From: Sporosarcina sp. FSL W7-1349
GTDB lineage: Bacteria; Bacillota; Bacilli; Bacillales_A; Planococcaceae
NCBI RefSeq assembly: GCF_038003045.1
Contig: NZ_JBBOOK010000003.1
Location: 62,001-126,000, forward strand
Length of the DNA stretch: 64,000 nt
Direction: 5' to 3'
Part shown: positions 1 through 9,768 of the stretch, piece after piece
How the letters are laid out: every line of letters begins with the position of its first letter
Numbering within the stretch: the first letter of the stretch is position 1
Notes under the pieces: generated by a model
Seen by the model: the letters and a program-made list of their open reading frames with translations, nothing else
What the model was told of the DNA's origin: nothing
Database searches by the model: none
Translations under genes and position numbers: made by a program

Positions 1-134
1 GGATCCAGATTATATTGGTTGGATTAGCGGCGTTTATAACTTATGGATTGTCAATGACTCCATTATTCATCATAGCCGTCATGCTCATTATTTCCGAGGC
101 TACGATACGATTGACGCAAGAAAAGAAAGAGTGA
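1..134 (+). CDS. C-terminal end of a small membrane protein (5' end outside window)
   Basis: An open frame enters from the left edge (first full codon at base 3) and stops with TGA at 132-134. The visible 43 residues form two hydrophobic segments (one around VGLAAFITYGL, one around PLFIIAVMLIIS) followed by a short charged tail ending QEKKE, so this is the end of a small integral membrane protein. In B. subtilis the small membrane protein CsbA lies just upstream of uvrB, and the position here is similar, but I do not recognise the residues as CsbA. Family assignment is therefore left open. Confidence 0.55.
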   Translation, partial: IQIILVGLAAFITYGLSMTPLFIIAVMLIISEATIRLTQEKKE

Positions 135-218
135 AATTGGTTAGGAAAGACCTATTTGTAATGAAATTCATTTCAATCTAGTGTAAGTGATTCAAAAGAA
201 GGAATATTCAAAAAACCC

Positions 219-248
219 TTGCAACTTCCTGTGCGTATTAGATATAAT
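219..248 (+). promoter_or_regulatory. SigmaA-type promoter of the IDEAL-domain gene
   Basis: TTGCAA (219-224) and TATAAT (243-248) are separated by 18 bp, close to the vegetative consensus. Transcription would begin shortly before the ribosome binding site of the IDEAL-domain gene. Confidence 0.6.
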
Positions 249-275
249 AAATAAAAGGCATCAGAGGTGAGCGAG

Positions 276-518
276 ATGGAAAACAACTATTCGTATGCTG
301 AATTCTTGAAAGCCGTTGGTAAAAACAGTTCATCGCTCCAAGCGGAAAAATTGTTGAATGAAATCTACATGGATCTGTTTCTCAAACATATTCACCGGGA
401 GCAAACGAAAAAAAGGCTCGTACAGTTAATTGATGATGCGCTTGACCGTCGGGATGAAAAGGCATTTCTGTTGTACACAGAAAGCCTTGCTAAATTGGAA
501 AACCAAGAACAAGAATAA
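276..518 (+). CDS. IDEAL domain protein (small, unknown function)
   Basis: This is an 80-residue protein. Its C-terminal half carries the IDEAL-domain pattern: LIDDALDRRDEKAFLLYTE is the signature stretch. IDEAL proteins are small Bacillales proteins thought to act through protein contacts; no enzymatic role is known. I chose ATG at 276, not the upstream in-frame GTG at 267, because AGGTG at 265-269 lies 6 nt before the ATG and overlaps the GTG. A sigmaA promoter precedes it and a strong terminator follows, so it is a single-gene transcript. Its exact partner cannot be told from sequence. Confidence 0.75.
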   Translation: MENNYSYAEFLKAVGKNSSSLQAEKLLNEIYMDLFLKHIHREQTKKRLVQLIDDALDRRDEKAFLLYTESLAKLENQEQE

Positions 519-529
519 ACTTGAAACGA

Positions 530-558
530 AACGCCGCATATGCAACATGCGGCGTTTT
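530..558 (+). terminator. Intrinsic terminator of the IDEAL-domain gene
   Basis: A 10-bp stem (AACGCCGCAT / ATGCGGCGTT) with a 7-nt loop is followed by T residues. Confidence 0.85.
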
Positions 559-672
559 AGTATGTAAAAAAAAGGTTCGACCCATAGAAGGCTATTTTAA
601 AGTTACTCTATGATACATGATACATGGTGTACAGCCTATTTTCCTAGCTACCATGTTGCGTCTGATCCACCT

Positions 673-705
673 AAAAAAAGTCAGCCCATTAGTCAGGCTG
701 ACTTT
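673..705 (-). terminator. Terminator of the purine salvage operon
   Basis: Read on the minus strand, a stem AAGTCAGCC/GGCTGACTT is followed by a run of seven T. It lies just after the phosphoribosyltransferase stop codon. Confidence 0.85.
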
Positions 706-712
706 AACTTAT

Positions 713-1264
713 TTACTCACCGTTTTCATTCACAATTAGTGGTAGTTTCTCTAGAAAAATGATATCGTCCCGATCGGCTGCGTCGCCTTCTGCTAAAATG
801 GCGGCTTGGGCTACGATGTTTGCGCCTGCGCTTTCTACAAGTTCTGCGAGCGCGCGAAGGGATTCACCAGTGCTGATGACGTCATCAATCAAGGCGACGC
901 GTTTCCCTTTGATGAAATCTGCATCAAGTCGATCGAGGCAGAGGAATTGTTCTTGTTTTGTAGTAATGGAATTTACTTTGGTAATCAAAGGACTCTCCAT
1001 ATAGGATTTCACTGATTTCCTTGCGACGATATAGCGTGGCATTTCCAGAAGTTTTGACAACTCATGGACAAATGGAATTCCTTTTGCTTCAGCTGTGATG
1101 AGAATGTCAACGGCTGGCAATTTTTCTACTAGTAATGGTGCAGCGACAGTAACCATTTCTGTATCCCCAAGAAGAACAAAACTTGCAATGCTTACTGACT
1201 CGGAAATGGGAATGATGGGAAGCTCTCTTGTTAATCCGCCAACCTCAAGTGTGTATGTTTTCAT
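713..1264 (-). CDS. Purine phosphoribosyltransferase (adenine/xanthine PRTase family)
   Basis: This is a type I phosphoribosyltransferase of 183 residues, which transfers ribose-5-phosphate from PRPP to a purine base to give the nucleotide. The PRPP-binding loop is visible as VALIDDVISTGESL near residue 125, with a conserved VDILITAEAKGIPF segment before it. A GGAGG Shine-Dalgarno lies 8-9 nt before the ATG. It is the second gene of a two-gene minus-strand unit, 12 nt after a nucleobase permease, which repeats the xpt-pbuX logic of pairing a salvage PRTase with a transporter. The upstream purine riboswitch would control both. The fold is clear; the base preference is inferred from the riboswitch (guanine/xanthine type) and is not proven. 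Adenine PRTase homology is the alternative. Confidence 0.82.
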   Translation of the reverse strand: MKTYTLEVGGLTRELPIIPISESVSIASFVLLGDTEMVTVAAPLLVEKLPAVDILITAEAKGIPFVHELSKLLEMPRYIVARKSVKSYMESPLITKVNSITTKQEQFLCLDRLDADFIKGKRVALIDDVISTGESLRALAELVESAGANIVAQAAILAEGDAADRDDIIFLEKLPLIVNENGE

Positions 1265-1276
1265 AGTGATCCTCCA

Positions 1277-2350
1277 TTAGAAACCGAAAAGATTTATTAA
1301 AAATTGTATGATGATACCGGATAGCATGCCAAGGAAAGGATCTGTAATAGCAGTGACGATCATGGTGATGCCGCCGACAATACCAGTACCCGCACCTTCA
1401 CCCGTCAATGCTGTGATAGCATTACTTGGAAGCGTAACGATCGCACCGAGGACGAATAAAAAGCCTGCAATGGAAGCGCTCGGTACATATTTCCCGATCT
1501 TAGGAAGTAGACCTGTAACCAAGATAATGGCCATTAAAACCATCATCAAGACCCCGGACCAGACAGCATGAGGTGCACTTGCTGTTGCTGAAATGACAAT
1601 TTCTACGGGAGCTCCTCCGAATAGGGAAGACACCATGTCCGCTAAACTACTGATAATCGTTATGATATCCACATTGACACTTGAATTCGCGATCTCGCCG
1701 TTTATTTTACCGAAAGCGATATTAGCTCCGATGTTTAAACAGACCATTGCCAACGCCCCACGAATGACCATAGGATTTACAATTAATTTTTGTAAGTGAA
1801 ATCCTTCTTTAATGGCGGGCCGTTCGGTTGAATCCTTGCTTTCTTTTTTCAGAAAAGCATAGACGATGCTGGAAAGGATAACCGATGCTGTAATGGTATA
1901 AACTAAATCCTTCGTTGCAAAATAGACGATCAGTGCGCTAAACATAGAAGTAATACCAACGATGCGATCGCTTTTCGCCATATCCCATGCCACTTTAGAT
2001 AGCATAATTCCCACACCGGCCATCATACCTGTTGTAATAATAGGGCCGATCCAATCAATCAATGACTCCAAAACACCAAAGAGACCGATCACCAAAAGGA
2101 CGCAGGCTCCGAAGAAAATCATAGAGAGACGTTCTCTCATATTTTTCCCCATTGTTCCAGCCAATGTAATGGTTTCAGCCTGATATGAAATAACCGCAAC
2201 ATTACTCGTTGCCGCATTTCCAAAAGCCCCTACCATAAAAGCAAGTGCTGTTGGAATGGAGGCGAACCCAAACGTTAGTGCAAGCAATCCTTGAGGTAGT
2301 GCATTTAATACCCCACTGAGTGCTGCTAGTATATCTTTCCAAATGTCCAT
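1277..2350 (-). CDS. NCS2-type nucleobase (purine/xanthine-like) permease
   Basis: This integral membrane protein of 357 residues has about ten to twelve hydrophobic segments and the NCS2-like stretch VGAFGNAATSNVAVISYQAE near the N-terminus. It is shorter than PbuG/PbuX-type permeases (about 430 residues). It should import a nucleobase by proton symport across the cytoplasmic membrane. It is followed at 12 nt by a purine phosphoribosyltransferase and preceded by a purine riboswitch with an intrinsic terminator, which supports purine uptake. The loop near residue 175 (KKESKDSTERPAIKEG) splits the two halves. Substrate specificity is inferred only from context. Confidence 0.75.
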   Translation of the reverse strand: MDIWKDILAALSGVLNALPQGLLALTFGFASIPTALAFMVGAFGNAATSNVAVISYQAETITLAGTMGKNMRERLSMIFFGACVLLVIGLFGVLESLIDWIGPIITTGMMAGVGIMLSKVAWDMAKSDRIVGITSMFSALIVYFATKDLVYTITASVILSSIVYAFLKKESKDSTERPAIKEGFHLQKLIVNPMVIRGALAMVCLNIGANIAFGKINGEIANSSVNVDIITIISSLADMVSSLFGGAPVEIVISATASAPHAVWSGVLMMVLMAIILVTGLLPKIGKYVPSASIAGFLFVLGAIVTLPSNAITALTGEGAGTGIVGGITMIVTAITDPFLGMLSGIIIQFLINLFGF

Positions 2351-2427
2351 CTAGTTCTCCCTTCACTACGCCACCGTACCCGGAAACAACAAAATAGACT
2401 ATTTGTGATGCACAACTCAAATAAGAT

Positions 2428-2458
2428 GGAGACATTCCAAATAAATTGAAATGTCCCC
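2428..2458 (-). terminator. Riboswitch-controlled terminator hairpin
   Basis: On the minus strand an 11-bp stem (GGGGACATTTC with GGAATGTCTCC, one or two G-U pairs) has a 9-nt loop and is followed by a moderately U-rich run. It lies between the purine aptamer and the permease start, the normal place for the expression platform. Confidence 0.65.
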
Positions 2459-2473
2459 ACGAATAGAAGAAAT

Positions 2474-2550
2474 GTACCAGCCGTAGTAGAACAATTAAGG
2501 TTGCTCCGTAGAAACTCCCGAACCAGATTATCAGGATTATACAGGGGTAA
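2474..2550 (-). promoter_or_regulatory. Purine riboswitch aptamer (C74, guanine/xanthine class)
   Basis: The minus strand carries the conserved purine-aptamer blocks in order: GTATAAT (J1/2), a P2 hairpin, AGTTTCTAC (J2/3), a P3 hairpin GGAGCA/TGTTCT, and ACTAC (J3/1). The specificity base at position 74 is C, which in characterised members reads guanine, hypoxanthine or xanthine; adenine switches have U there. The lower part of P1 pairs poorly. It precedes a terminator and the permease gene, so excess purine should stop transcription. Confidence 0.85.
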
Positions 2551-2661
2551 TAAAATGTAATTTTCGTTATAAAAATAGCATACTCTAAGCGCGTGTACAA
2601 GTGTAAAAAAATGTTAATGAATGTTTGCCAAGTAGTAAATGTACAGAAGCAAAAGGTTTGA

Positions 2662-2675
2662 AAAACACACGTTCG
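2662..2675 (+). promoter_or_regulatory. Probable LexA (DinR) box upstream of uvrB
   Basis: AAAAC-ACAC-GTTCG matches the Bacillus SOS box CGAAC-N4-GTTCG at 8 of 10 positions, with one perfect half-site. It overlaps a TTGAAA element at 2658-2663 that could serve as a -35. SOS control of uvrBA is established in B. subtilis. An extended -10 (TGATAAAAT, 2703-2711) close to the uvrB start is another possible promoter. Confidence 0.5.
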
Positions 2676-2741
2676 TTTTTATTAGGTGAATAAAAGGGAA
2701 TGTGATAAAATGGAGGCAATTCATGTTGGGAGTGTTTGATT

Positions 2742-4727
2742 ATGAAGAATTATCAATTCGACTTACAAGCTCCTTATTCACCGTCAGGCGATCAACCTTC
2801 GGCCATCTCCAGTTTAGTGGAAGGGCTGGCGAAAGGGAAAAAACACCAGACTTTGCTGGGAGCGACTGGAACAGGCAAGACGTTCACCATTTCGAACGTC
2901 GTGAAAGAAATTAATCGACCAACCTTGGTCATTGCACATAATAAAACATTGGCAGGTCAGCTATATAGTGAGTTTAAGGAGTTCTTTCCGAATAATGCGG
3001 TAGAGTACTTTGTCAGTTTCTATGATTATTATCAGCCGGAAGCGTATGTCCCTCAAACAGATACGTACATTGAAAAAGACTCCAGTATCAACGACGAGAT
3101 CGATAAATTGCGCCACTCGGCCACATCGTCTTTGTTCGAACGGAATGATGTCCTGATTGTCGCATCCGTATCATGCATCTACGGCCTCGGTTCGCCGGAG
3201 GAATACCGGAACCATCTCATTTCGTTGCGTCCGGGCATGGAAATCGAACGGAATGTGTTGCTTCGGAGATTGGTGGACAACCTGTATGAGCGCAATGATG
3301 TCAACTTCACTCGAGGAACGTTTCGGGTGCGCGGAGACGTCGTGGAAGTACTCCCAGCCTCACAGGACGAACATTGCTTGCGTATCGAATTTTTCGGGGA
3401 TGAAATCGAACGGATTCGCGAAGTCGATGCGTTGACGGGAGAAATTTTGGGAGAACGGGAACATGTCGCCATCTTCCCGGCTTCCCACTTCGTCACCGGC
3501 GAAGCGAAAATGGTGAAGGCAATCGAGAATATTGAAATTGAATTGGAAGAGCAATTGAAGATTTTACGGGAACAGGACAAGCTACTCGAAGCGCAACGCT
3601 TGGAGCAACGCACGCGTTACGACCTTGAAATGATGCGTGAAATGGGCTTCTGTTCCGGGATTGAGAACTACTCCAGGCATTTGACGCTGCGTCCGCCTGG
3701 TGCAACACCTTACACCCTCCTAGACTATTTTCCAGATGACTTTTTAATTGTGGCGGATGAAAGCCATGTCACTTTGCCGCAAATCCGCGGTATGTACAAC
3801 GGGGACCAAGCGCGTAAAAAAGTGCTGGTCGACCACGGTTTCCGACTGCCCTCCGCATTGGATAACCGGCCGCTCATGTTCGAAGAATTCGAACGGTATA
3901 TCCACCGGGCCATCTATGTGTCCGCCACTCCAGGACCATATGAAATCGAACATACGCCGGAAATGGTGGAGCAGATTATCCGTCCGACCGGCCTGTTGGA
4001 TCCGATTATCGAAGTCCGTCCGATTGAAGGCCAGATTGATGACCTACTGGACGAAATCCAACAGCGGGTGGAAAGGAACGAACGAGTGCTCATCACTACG
4101 TTGACCAAGAAAATGTCCGAGGACCTGACAGACTATTTGAAAGATGTTGGCGTCAAGGTCAATTACCTTCATTCTGAAATCAAAACGCTTGAACGGATTG
4201 AAATCATCCGGGAGTTGCGGCTCGGTACGTACGATGTCCTCATCGGCATCAACTTGCTGCGGGAAGGGCTGGATATCCCGGAAGTGTCATTGGTCGCCAT
4301 CCTCGATGCGGATAAAGAAGGGTTCCTCCGTTCCGAACGGTCGCTGATTCAGACGATCGGCCGCGCAGCGCGGAATTCGAACGGACATGTCATCATGTAC
4401 GCGGATCGGATGACCGACTCGATGACAAAAGCAATCGAAGAAACGAAGCGGCGCCGTGAAATCCAAATGGCGTACAACGAAAAACATGGCATCATACCGA
4501 AGACAATCCAAAAAGAAGTACGTGATGTCATCCGGGCTACACAAGTGGCGGACGAAGCCGTGTCCTATATCGATAAAGTGACAGAAGGAAAGAAATTGAC
4601 GAAAGAAGAGAAGACTGCACTTCTTGCGACGTTGGAGTCTGAGATGAAGGAAGCGGCTAAAGCGCTTGACTTTGAACGCGCTGCCGAATTACGCGATACC
4701 ATTTTGGAATTGAAAGCGGAAAGGTAG
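2742..4727 (+). CDS. uvrB: UvrABC system protein B (damage-verifying helicase)
   Basis: UvrB receives damaged DNA from UvrA, opens the duplex with its beta-hairpin and recruits UvrC. Visible parts are Walker A GATGTGKT (about residues 40-47), the beta-hairpin region [14 protein letters not shown] near residue 90, the DESH box (ADESHVT), helicase motif VI (QTIGRAARN) and a C-terminal UVR motif ([11 protein letters not shown]) that contacts UvrC. At 661 residues it has the normal length. ATG 2742 is preferred to the in-frame TTG at 2736 because GGGAGTG lies 7 nt before it. uvrA follows after only 6 nt, so the two are co-transcribed, probably under LexA control. Confidence 0.97.
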   Translation: MKNYQFDLQAPYSPSGDQPSAISSLVEGLAKGKKHQTLLGATGTGKTFTISNVVKEINRPTLVIAHNKTLAGQLYSEFKEFFPNNAVEYFVSFYDYYQPEAYVPQTDTYIEKDSSINDEIDKLRHSATSSLFERNDVLIVASVSCIYGLGSPEEYRNHLISLRPGMEIERNVLLRRLVDNLYERNDVNFTRGTFRVRGDVVEVLPASQDEHCLRIEFFGDEIERIREVDALTGEILGEREHVAIFPASHFVTGEAKMVKAIENIEIELEEQLKILREQDKLLEAQRLEQRTRYDLEMMREMGFCSGIENYSRHLTLRPPGATPYTLLDYFPDDFLIVADESHVTLPQIRGMYNGDQARKKVLVDHGFRLPSALDNRPLMFEEFERYIHRAIYVSATPGPYEIEHTPEMVEQIIRPTGLLDPIIEVRPIEGQIDDLLDEIQQRVERNERVLITTLTKKMSEDLTDYLKDVGVKVNYLHSEIKTLERIEIIRELRLGTYDVLIGINLLREGLDIPEVSLVAILDADKEGFLRSERSLIQTIGRAARNSNGHVIMYADRMTDSMTKAIEETKRRREIQMAYNEKHGIIPKTIQKEVRDVIRATQVADEAVSYIDKVTEGKKLTKEEKTALLATLESEMKEAAKALDFERAAELRDTILELKAER

Positions 4728-4733
4728 ATAGCA

Positions 4734-7607
4734 ATGAAAAATACTGAAATTGTCATACAAGGAGCACGGGCGCATAATCTCAAAAATATTGACGTCCGCA
4801 TCCCGAGGGACCGGCTCGTCGTCATGACGGGGCTATCCGGTTCAGGAAAGTCCTCTCTTGCATTCGATACGATCTATGCAGAAGGACAGCGCCGATACGT
4901 AGAATCGTTGTCGGCCTACGCACGTCAATTTCTTGGCCAGATGGACAAGCCGGACGTCGATGCGATTGAAGGGTTGTCCCCCGCGATTTCCATCGATCAG
5001 AAGACAACGAGCCGTAATCCGCGTTCCACCGTCGGAACTGTAACGGAAATCTATGATTATTTGCGTCTTTTATTCGCACGGATTGGAAAGCCGATTTGTC
5101 CGATTCATGGGACTGAAATATCATCTCAAACGGTGGAGCAAATGGTGGATCGGCTGATGGAACTGCCGGAGCGTACCAGGATCCAAGTGCTGGCGCCCGT
5201 CGTCTCGGGCCGTAAAGGGACGCATGCCAAACTGATTGAAGATATTAAGAAGCAAGGGTATGTCCGTATCCGGGTCAATGGGGAAACGATGGATCTGGAT
5301 GACAATATCGAACTCAATAAAAATAAGAAACATTCGATTGAAGTGGTCATTGACCGGATTGTCATCAAAGCCGATATTGAAGCCCGCCTGAGCGATTCGC
5401 TTGAGTCTGCACTCCGTCTGGCAGAAGGGACCGTGCTGGTCGATGTGATTGATGGAGAGGAAATCCTGTTCAGCGAACATCACGCTTGTCCGCTATGCGG
5501 GTTTTCGATCGGTGAGTTGGAACCGAGGATGTTTTCATTTAACAGTCCGTTCGGTGCTTGTCCGGAATGCGATGGGTTGGGATCGAAACTGGAGGTCGAC
5601 GCCGAGTTGGTCATCCCGGATTCGTCCCGTTCGTTGAAAGACCATGCCATCGCTCCGTGGGAACCGACGAGTTCGCAATACTACCCCGAATTGTTGAAAA
5701 CGGTGGCGGAACATTTTGGGATTCCAATGGACGCGCCTGTCAGTGAGTTGCCGGAAGAGGACCTCAATAAAATACTTTACGGTTCGAAGGATGAAAAAAT
5801 CCGTTTTCGCTACACGAATGAGTTCGGAGGAACCCGGGACAACAACATTTACTTTGAAGGGGTGCTGGCCAATGTCGCGCGCCGCTTCAAGGAGACATCT
5901 TCCGACTTTATCCGGGAACAGATGGAGAAGTACATGGCGCAGCGACCATGTCCGACATGCCATGGCTACCGCCTCAAAGAAGAGACGTTGGCAGTGAAGG
6001 TGAACAACGTCCATATCGGACATGTGACGGAATTGTCGATCATGGAGGCGGACCAGTTTTTCAAGGAACTCCAACTCTCCAAGAAAGATGCGCAAATTGC
6101 GAAGTTGATCTTGCGTGAGATTGATGAAAGGCTCGGGTTCCTGATCAATGTCGGCCTTGATTATTTAACTTTATCAAGGGCTGCCGGCACATTGTCGGGC
6201 GGAGAAGCGCAGCGGATCCGTCTAGCCACACAAATCGGCTCCCGATTGACGGGCGTCCTTTACATCCTGGATGAACCGTCCATCGGGCTCCATCAACGGG
6301 ATAACGATAGACTGATCGGCACCTTGCAAAGCATGCGTGATATCGGCAATACGTTAATTGTCGTGGAGCATGACGAAGATACGATGATGGCAGCCGATTA
6401 TTTGATCGATATCGGACCGGGAGCAGGCGTTTCCGGTGGACAAATTGTTTCTGCCGGAACACCGGAAGAGGTCATGGCAGACCCCGCTTCCTTGACGGGC
6501 CAGTATTTGAGTGGCAAAATGTTCATCCCGTTGCCATTGGAGCGGAGAGAAAATGATGGCCGGAAAGTCGTCGTCAAAGGTGCATCCGAGAACAACTTGA
6601 AAGATGTCGATGCCGAGTTCCCGCTAGGGCAATTCATTGCGGTGACCGGGGTTTCCGGATCTGGAAAAAGTACATTGGTCAATGAAGTGCTGCATAAAGT
6701 GCTCGCACAAAAATTGAACCGTTCTAAACAGAAACCGGGCCAATACGAGTCGGTCACGGGCATTGAGGAGTTGGAGAAAGTCATCGACATCGACCAGTCG
6801 CCGATCGGCAGGACGCCGCGATCAAACCCGGCAACATATACGGGGGTCTTTGATGATATCCGTGATGTCTACGCAGCAACCAACGAAGCGAAAGTGCGCG
6901 GCTACAAGAAAGGGAGATTCAGCTTCAACGTGAAAGGCGGCCGCTGTGAAGCTTGCCGAGGGGATGGCATCATCAAGATTGAAATGCACTTCTTGCCGGA
7001 CGTCTATGTCCCATGTGAAGTATGCCACGGAAAACGATATAATCGCGAAACGTTAGAAGTCACATATAAAGGGAAGAATATTGCGGATGTCTTGGCGATG
7101 ACTGTGGAGGATGCGCTTCAATTTTTTGAGAACATCCCGAAAATCAGCCGCAAACTCCAAACGATTGTCGATGTCGGCCTTGGCTACGTACAACTGGGCC
7201 AGCCGGCAACCACTTTGTCGGGAGGAGAGGCGCAGCGGGTGAAATTGGCATCCGAGCTGCATAAGCGCTCCAATGGGAAGTCATTCTATATTCTGGACGA
7301 GCCGACAACGGGGCTTCATGTCCATGACATTGCGAAGCTTCTGACTGTCTTGCAACGGCTGGTCGATACGGGGAATACGGTCCTCGTCATCGAGCATAAT
7401 CTCGATGTCATTAAAACGGTCGATCATATTATCGACCTAGGTCCGGAAGGCGGAGATAAGGGCGGCCAAATTATCGCGACAGGCACACCCGAGATGGTGA
7501 CGGAAGTGGAACAATCCTATACAGGCCGCTATTTAAGACCGATTCTCGAACGGGATCGGGAGCGAATGAATGACATTATGGAAGAAGCAGAAAAAGCCGC
7601 GGAATGA
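4734..7607 (+). CDS. uvrA: UvrABC system protein A (ATP-dependent damage sensor)
   Basis: UvrA dimers scan DNA, bind lesions and load UvrB in nucleotide excision repair. The protein has two ABC-type ATPase halves: the first Walker [10 protein letters not shown] near residue 31, the second GVSGSGKST near residue 640, and two LSGGEAQR signature motifs. Three zinc-binding cysteine sites are present (CPLC/CPEC near 255-285, CPTC near 410, CEAC/CEVC near 740-770). Its 957 residues are typical and complete. It follows uvrB at 6 nt, and a YvlB-like protein follows 83 nt downstream with its own ribosome binding site. Confidence 0.97.
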   Translation: MKNTEIVIQGARAHNLKNIDVRIPRDRLVVMTGLSGSGKSSLAFDTIYAEGQRRYVESLSAYARQFLGQMDKPDVDAIEGLSPAISIDQKTTSRNPRSTVGTVTEIYDYLRLLFARIGKPICPIHGTEISSQTVEQMVDRLMELPERTRIQVLAPVVSGRKGTHAKLIEDIKKQGYVRIRVNGETMDLDDNIELNKNKKHSIEVVIDRIVIKADIEARLSDSLESALRLAEGTVLVDVIDGEEILFSEHHACPLCGFSIGELEPRMFSFNSPFGACPECDGLGSKLEVDAELVIPDSSRSLKDHAIAPWEPTSSQYYPELLKTVAEHFGIPMDAPVSELPEEDLNKILYGSKDEKIRFRYTNEFGGTRDNNIYFEGVLANVARRFKETSSDFIREQMEKYMAQRPCPTCHGYRLKEETLAVKVNNVHIGHVTELSIMEADQFFKELQLSKKDAQIAKLILREIDERLGFLINVGLDYLTLSRAAGTLSGGEAQRIRLATQIGSRLTGVLYILDEPSIGLHQRDNDRLIGTLQSMRDIGNTLIVVEHDEDTMMAADYLIDIGPGAGVSGGQIVSAGTPEEVMADPASLTGQYLSGKMFIPLPLERRENDGRKVVVKGASENNLKDVDAEFPLGQFIAVTGVSGSGKSTLVNEVLHKVLAQKLNRSKQKPGQYESVTGIEELEKVIDIDQSPIGRTPRSNPATYTGVFDDIRDVYAATNEAKVRGYKKGRFSFNVKGGRCEACRGDGIIKIEMHFLPDVYVPCEVCHGKRYNRETLEVTYKGKNIADVLAMTVEDALQFFENIPKISRKLQTIVDVGLGYVQLGQPATTLSGGEAQRVKLASELHKRSNGKSFYILDEPTTGLHVHDIAKLLTVLQRLVDTGNTVLVIEHNLDVIKTVDHIIDLGPEGGDKGGQIIATGTPEMVTEVEQSYTGRYLRPILERDRERMNDIMEEAEKAAE

Positions 7608-7690
7608 AACCTTTAGTCTATCGATTCGTATATATGGATAATGGAGATAAATAATTTCCAAGCGACACACACTGACTAGGAGGCGTAATC

Positions 7691-8854
7691 ATGCAAAATG
7701 AACGGAAACGTATTTTGGCTATGCTGGAAAACGGAACGATCACGACGGACGAGGCACTGACACTTCTAGAAAAATTGGGACCATCTCAACATCAGACGAA
7801 GCCGGCTGAGGATCAAGAGGACGGGCAGGCTGCACGTACCGAGGAGCCGTCACATTCCGAAGAACGGAAAAGCGGGGGAAATCGGAGAGGACAACATACA
7901 GCAGATGATTTCCTGGAAGATTTAAAAAGAGACTTTACGAATGTCAGCGACCGATTCATGCAGTTTATGCAAACAGCTGTGCAAAAAGTCAAATCCTTTG
8001 ATTTTGATGTGCCGTTCGGAAATGCAGTTACGTTTACCCATGCCATGAATATGCCGGCGACGGGTATCAAGGAAATCGTCTTCGACATCGACAATGGAAA
8101 AGTGACGGTGACCCGCAGCGAGACGGATGAGGTGCAAGCGGTGTTTCATGTGAGGACATACAATAGCGATTCCGAGGAAGCGGCAAAACGGGATTTCCTC
8201 GAAAAACTGATTTTCCTCAATGATCATGGCAAGCTGCGGATCATGAGTGACATGAAAATGACACAAGTCAATGTCGGATTGCAAGTCCCGGCGGCTGAAT
8301 ATGAGGCTGTGACCGCAAAATTGCTGAACGGTTCCTTCAGTTTGCAAGATCTTAATGCCGAAAAACTACGAATCAAAACAGGAAACGGAAAAGTGGAAGT
8401 TTCCGGCCTGGAATTCCAGGAAGCTGAGTTGGAGACTGCCAACGGCTCGATCCATCTGAGCGGCGTATCGGGACGAAAACTCGAAGCCGAGACTTTGAAT
8501 GGCCGCGTCTACATCGATGGGGCGCTGAAAGATGTGGAAGCCCAATCGCTCAACGGTCATGTCGTCGTAACGACAACGGATAGCGAAGCCGAAAGAATCG
8601 ATGTCAAGTCGATGAGCGGTTCCATCGAAATCTACATCCCGTCGAATGTAGCTTTAAGTGGAGAGGTTACTTCCAATATGGGACGTCTGGATTTGCAACT
8701 AGATGACATCGACCGAATTGCCGAACAGGAACAGCTATTCCACAGATCCATCCGTTTCAGGAAAGAAAGCATCGACACTTCCAACCCGCTCCATATTACG
8801 GGCGAAGCGAAGACTGGATCTGTCCTTGTGTGCTATAACGCCAATCATAAATAA
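7691..8854 (+). CDS. yvlB: YvlB-like envelope-stress protein (SHOCT-like N-terminus, DUF4097 repeats)
   Basis: The first 35 residues (MQNERKRILAMLENGTITTDEALTLLEKLG) are the short helical domain found at the start of YvlB/LiaX-like proteins. A charged, disordered linker follows (about 36-80). The rest is a DUF4097 beta-solenoid with repeated NG turns (GNGKVEVSGL, ANGSIHLSGV, LNGRVYIDGA, LNGHVVV). B. subtilis yvlB is in a cell-envelope-stress operon and the related LiaX senses antimicrobial peptides in enterococci; a sensing or scaffolding role here is inference. There is no signal peptide. A GGAGG site precedes the ATG, a terminator follows, and the usual yvlC/yvlD partners are absent. Confidence 0.8.
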   Translation: MQNERKRILAMLENGTITTDEALTLLEKLGPSQHQTKPAEDQEDGQAARTEEPSHSEERKSGGNRRGQHTADDFLEDLKRDFTNVSDRFMQFMQTAVQKVKSFDFDVPFGNAVTFTHAMNMPATGIKEIVFDIDNGKVTVTRSETDEVQAVFHVRTYNSDSEEAAKRDFLEKLIFLNDHGKLRIMSDMKMTQVNVGLQVPAAEYEAVTAKLLNGSFSLQDLNAEKLRIKTGNGKVEVSGLEFQEAELETANGSIHLSGVSGRKLEAETLNGRVYIDGALKDVEAQSLNGHVVVTTTDSEAERIDVKSMSGSIEIYIPSNVALSGEVTSNMGRLDLQLDDIDRIAEQEQLFHRSIRFRKESIDTSNPLHITGEAKTGSVLVCYNANHK

Positions 8855-8880
8855 GACGGTTGTTTCAGAATTAAACGAAG

Positions 8881-8921
8881 AGTGGAGGGGGAATCCTTGG
8901 ATTCCTCCCTCCGCTTTTTTT
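8881..8921 (+). terminator. Terminator after yvlB
   Basis: A long stem (AGTGGAGGGGGAATCC with GGATTCCTCCCTCCGCT, near perfect) is followed by a T run. It separates yvlB from the tandem array. Confidence 0.9.
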
Positions 8922-8940
8922 GTTTATTGGGGATTTGGGA

Positions 8941-9580
8941 GTTATCAGCGGTTGAGTGAAGTTATCAGCGGTTGAGTGAAGTTATCAGCGGTTGAGTGAA
9001 GCTATTGGGAGTTGTGTGAAGTTATCAGCGGTTGTGTGAAGTTATCAGCGGTTGTGTGAAGTTATCAGCGGTTGTGTGAAGTTATCAGCGGTTGTGTGAA
9101 GTTATCAGCGGTTGCGCGGAGTTATCAGCAGTTGAGTGAAGTTATCAGCGGTAGTGCGGAGTTATCGGCAGTTGAGCGAAGTTATCAGCGGTTGAGTGAA
9201 GCTATTGGGAGTTGTGTGAAGTTATCAGCGGTTGATTGAAGTTATCAGCGGTTGTGTGAAGTTATCAGCGGTTGCGCGGAGTTATCAGCAGTTGAGTGAT
9301 GTTATCAGCGGTAGTGCGGAGTTATCGGCAGTTGAGCGAAGTTATCAGCGGTTGGGTGAAATTATCAGCGGTTGCGCGGAGTTATCAGCGGTTGAGTGAA
9401 GTTATCAGCGGTAGTGCGGAGTTATCAGCGGTAGTGCGGAGTTATCGGCAGTTGGTTGGAGTTATCAGCGGTTGCGCGGAGTTATCAGCGATTGTGCGGA
9501 GTTATCAGCAGTAGCGTGAAGTAATCGGCAGTCCAGTGAAGTTATCAGCAATCCAGAAAGGTTTTCAGCCTGTCCGAATG
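8941..9580 (+). repeat. Tandem array A, 20-bp unit, about 31 copies
   Basis: The unit GTTATCAGCGGTTGAGTGAA repeats in exact 20-bp register from 8941 to 9560, with one degenerate copy after it. The first nine bases (GTTATCAGC) are the most constant; the second half varies between types (TTGAGTGAA, TTGTGTGAA, TTGCGCGGA, TAGTGCGGA). A variant starting GCTATTGGGAG occurs at 9001 and 9201. A block of five consecutive units at 9101-9200 recurs at 9261-9360, showing segmental duplication. The unit length is not a multiple of three, so it is not coding. Function is unknown. It occupies the yvlB-hprK gap. Confidence 0.95.
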
Positions 9581-9689
9581 CATCACCAGATGAGCAAAAA
9601 AATTCGCCTATTCCGTGATTTAAGGACAGTTTCCTCCAGTGTTATGCCACTCCGTTCCATTCTCCCACTCCATTTCTCCCGGACGAATC

Positions 9690-9719
9690 TTTTCATTCGA
9701 ATTCCATACGTGGTAAAAT
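9690..9719 (+). promoter_or_regulatory. Probable promoter of the hprK cluster
   Basis: TTTTCA (9690-9695) and TAAAAT (9714-9719) are separated by 18 bp, about 50 bp before the hprK start and downstream of array A. Confidence 0.45.
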
Positions 9720-9768
9720 GGTTCGTAGATGTTTGAGAAATTAGGGAAAAGGGGAGGAGTGGGATCCC

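Noticed and set aside
2202-2600. 132-codon minus-strand frame upstream of the permease
   Set aside because: It lies over the purine riboswitch and terminator, and overlaps the permease start in another frame.
5535-6095. 186-codon minus-strand frame inside uvrA, and similar long frames inside uvrB, whiA and gpmI
   Set aside because: They are shadows of strongly conserved genes on the other strand, with no start signals.
9296-9514. Open frame of 72 codons inside array A
   Set aside because: The 20-bp unit cycles through all three frames and the frame exists only because the unit lacks stops; no start signal fits and the peptide is repeat translation.
8941-9580. CRISPR array
   Set aside because: Units are contiguous with no unique spacers and no cas genes are nearby.
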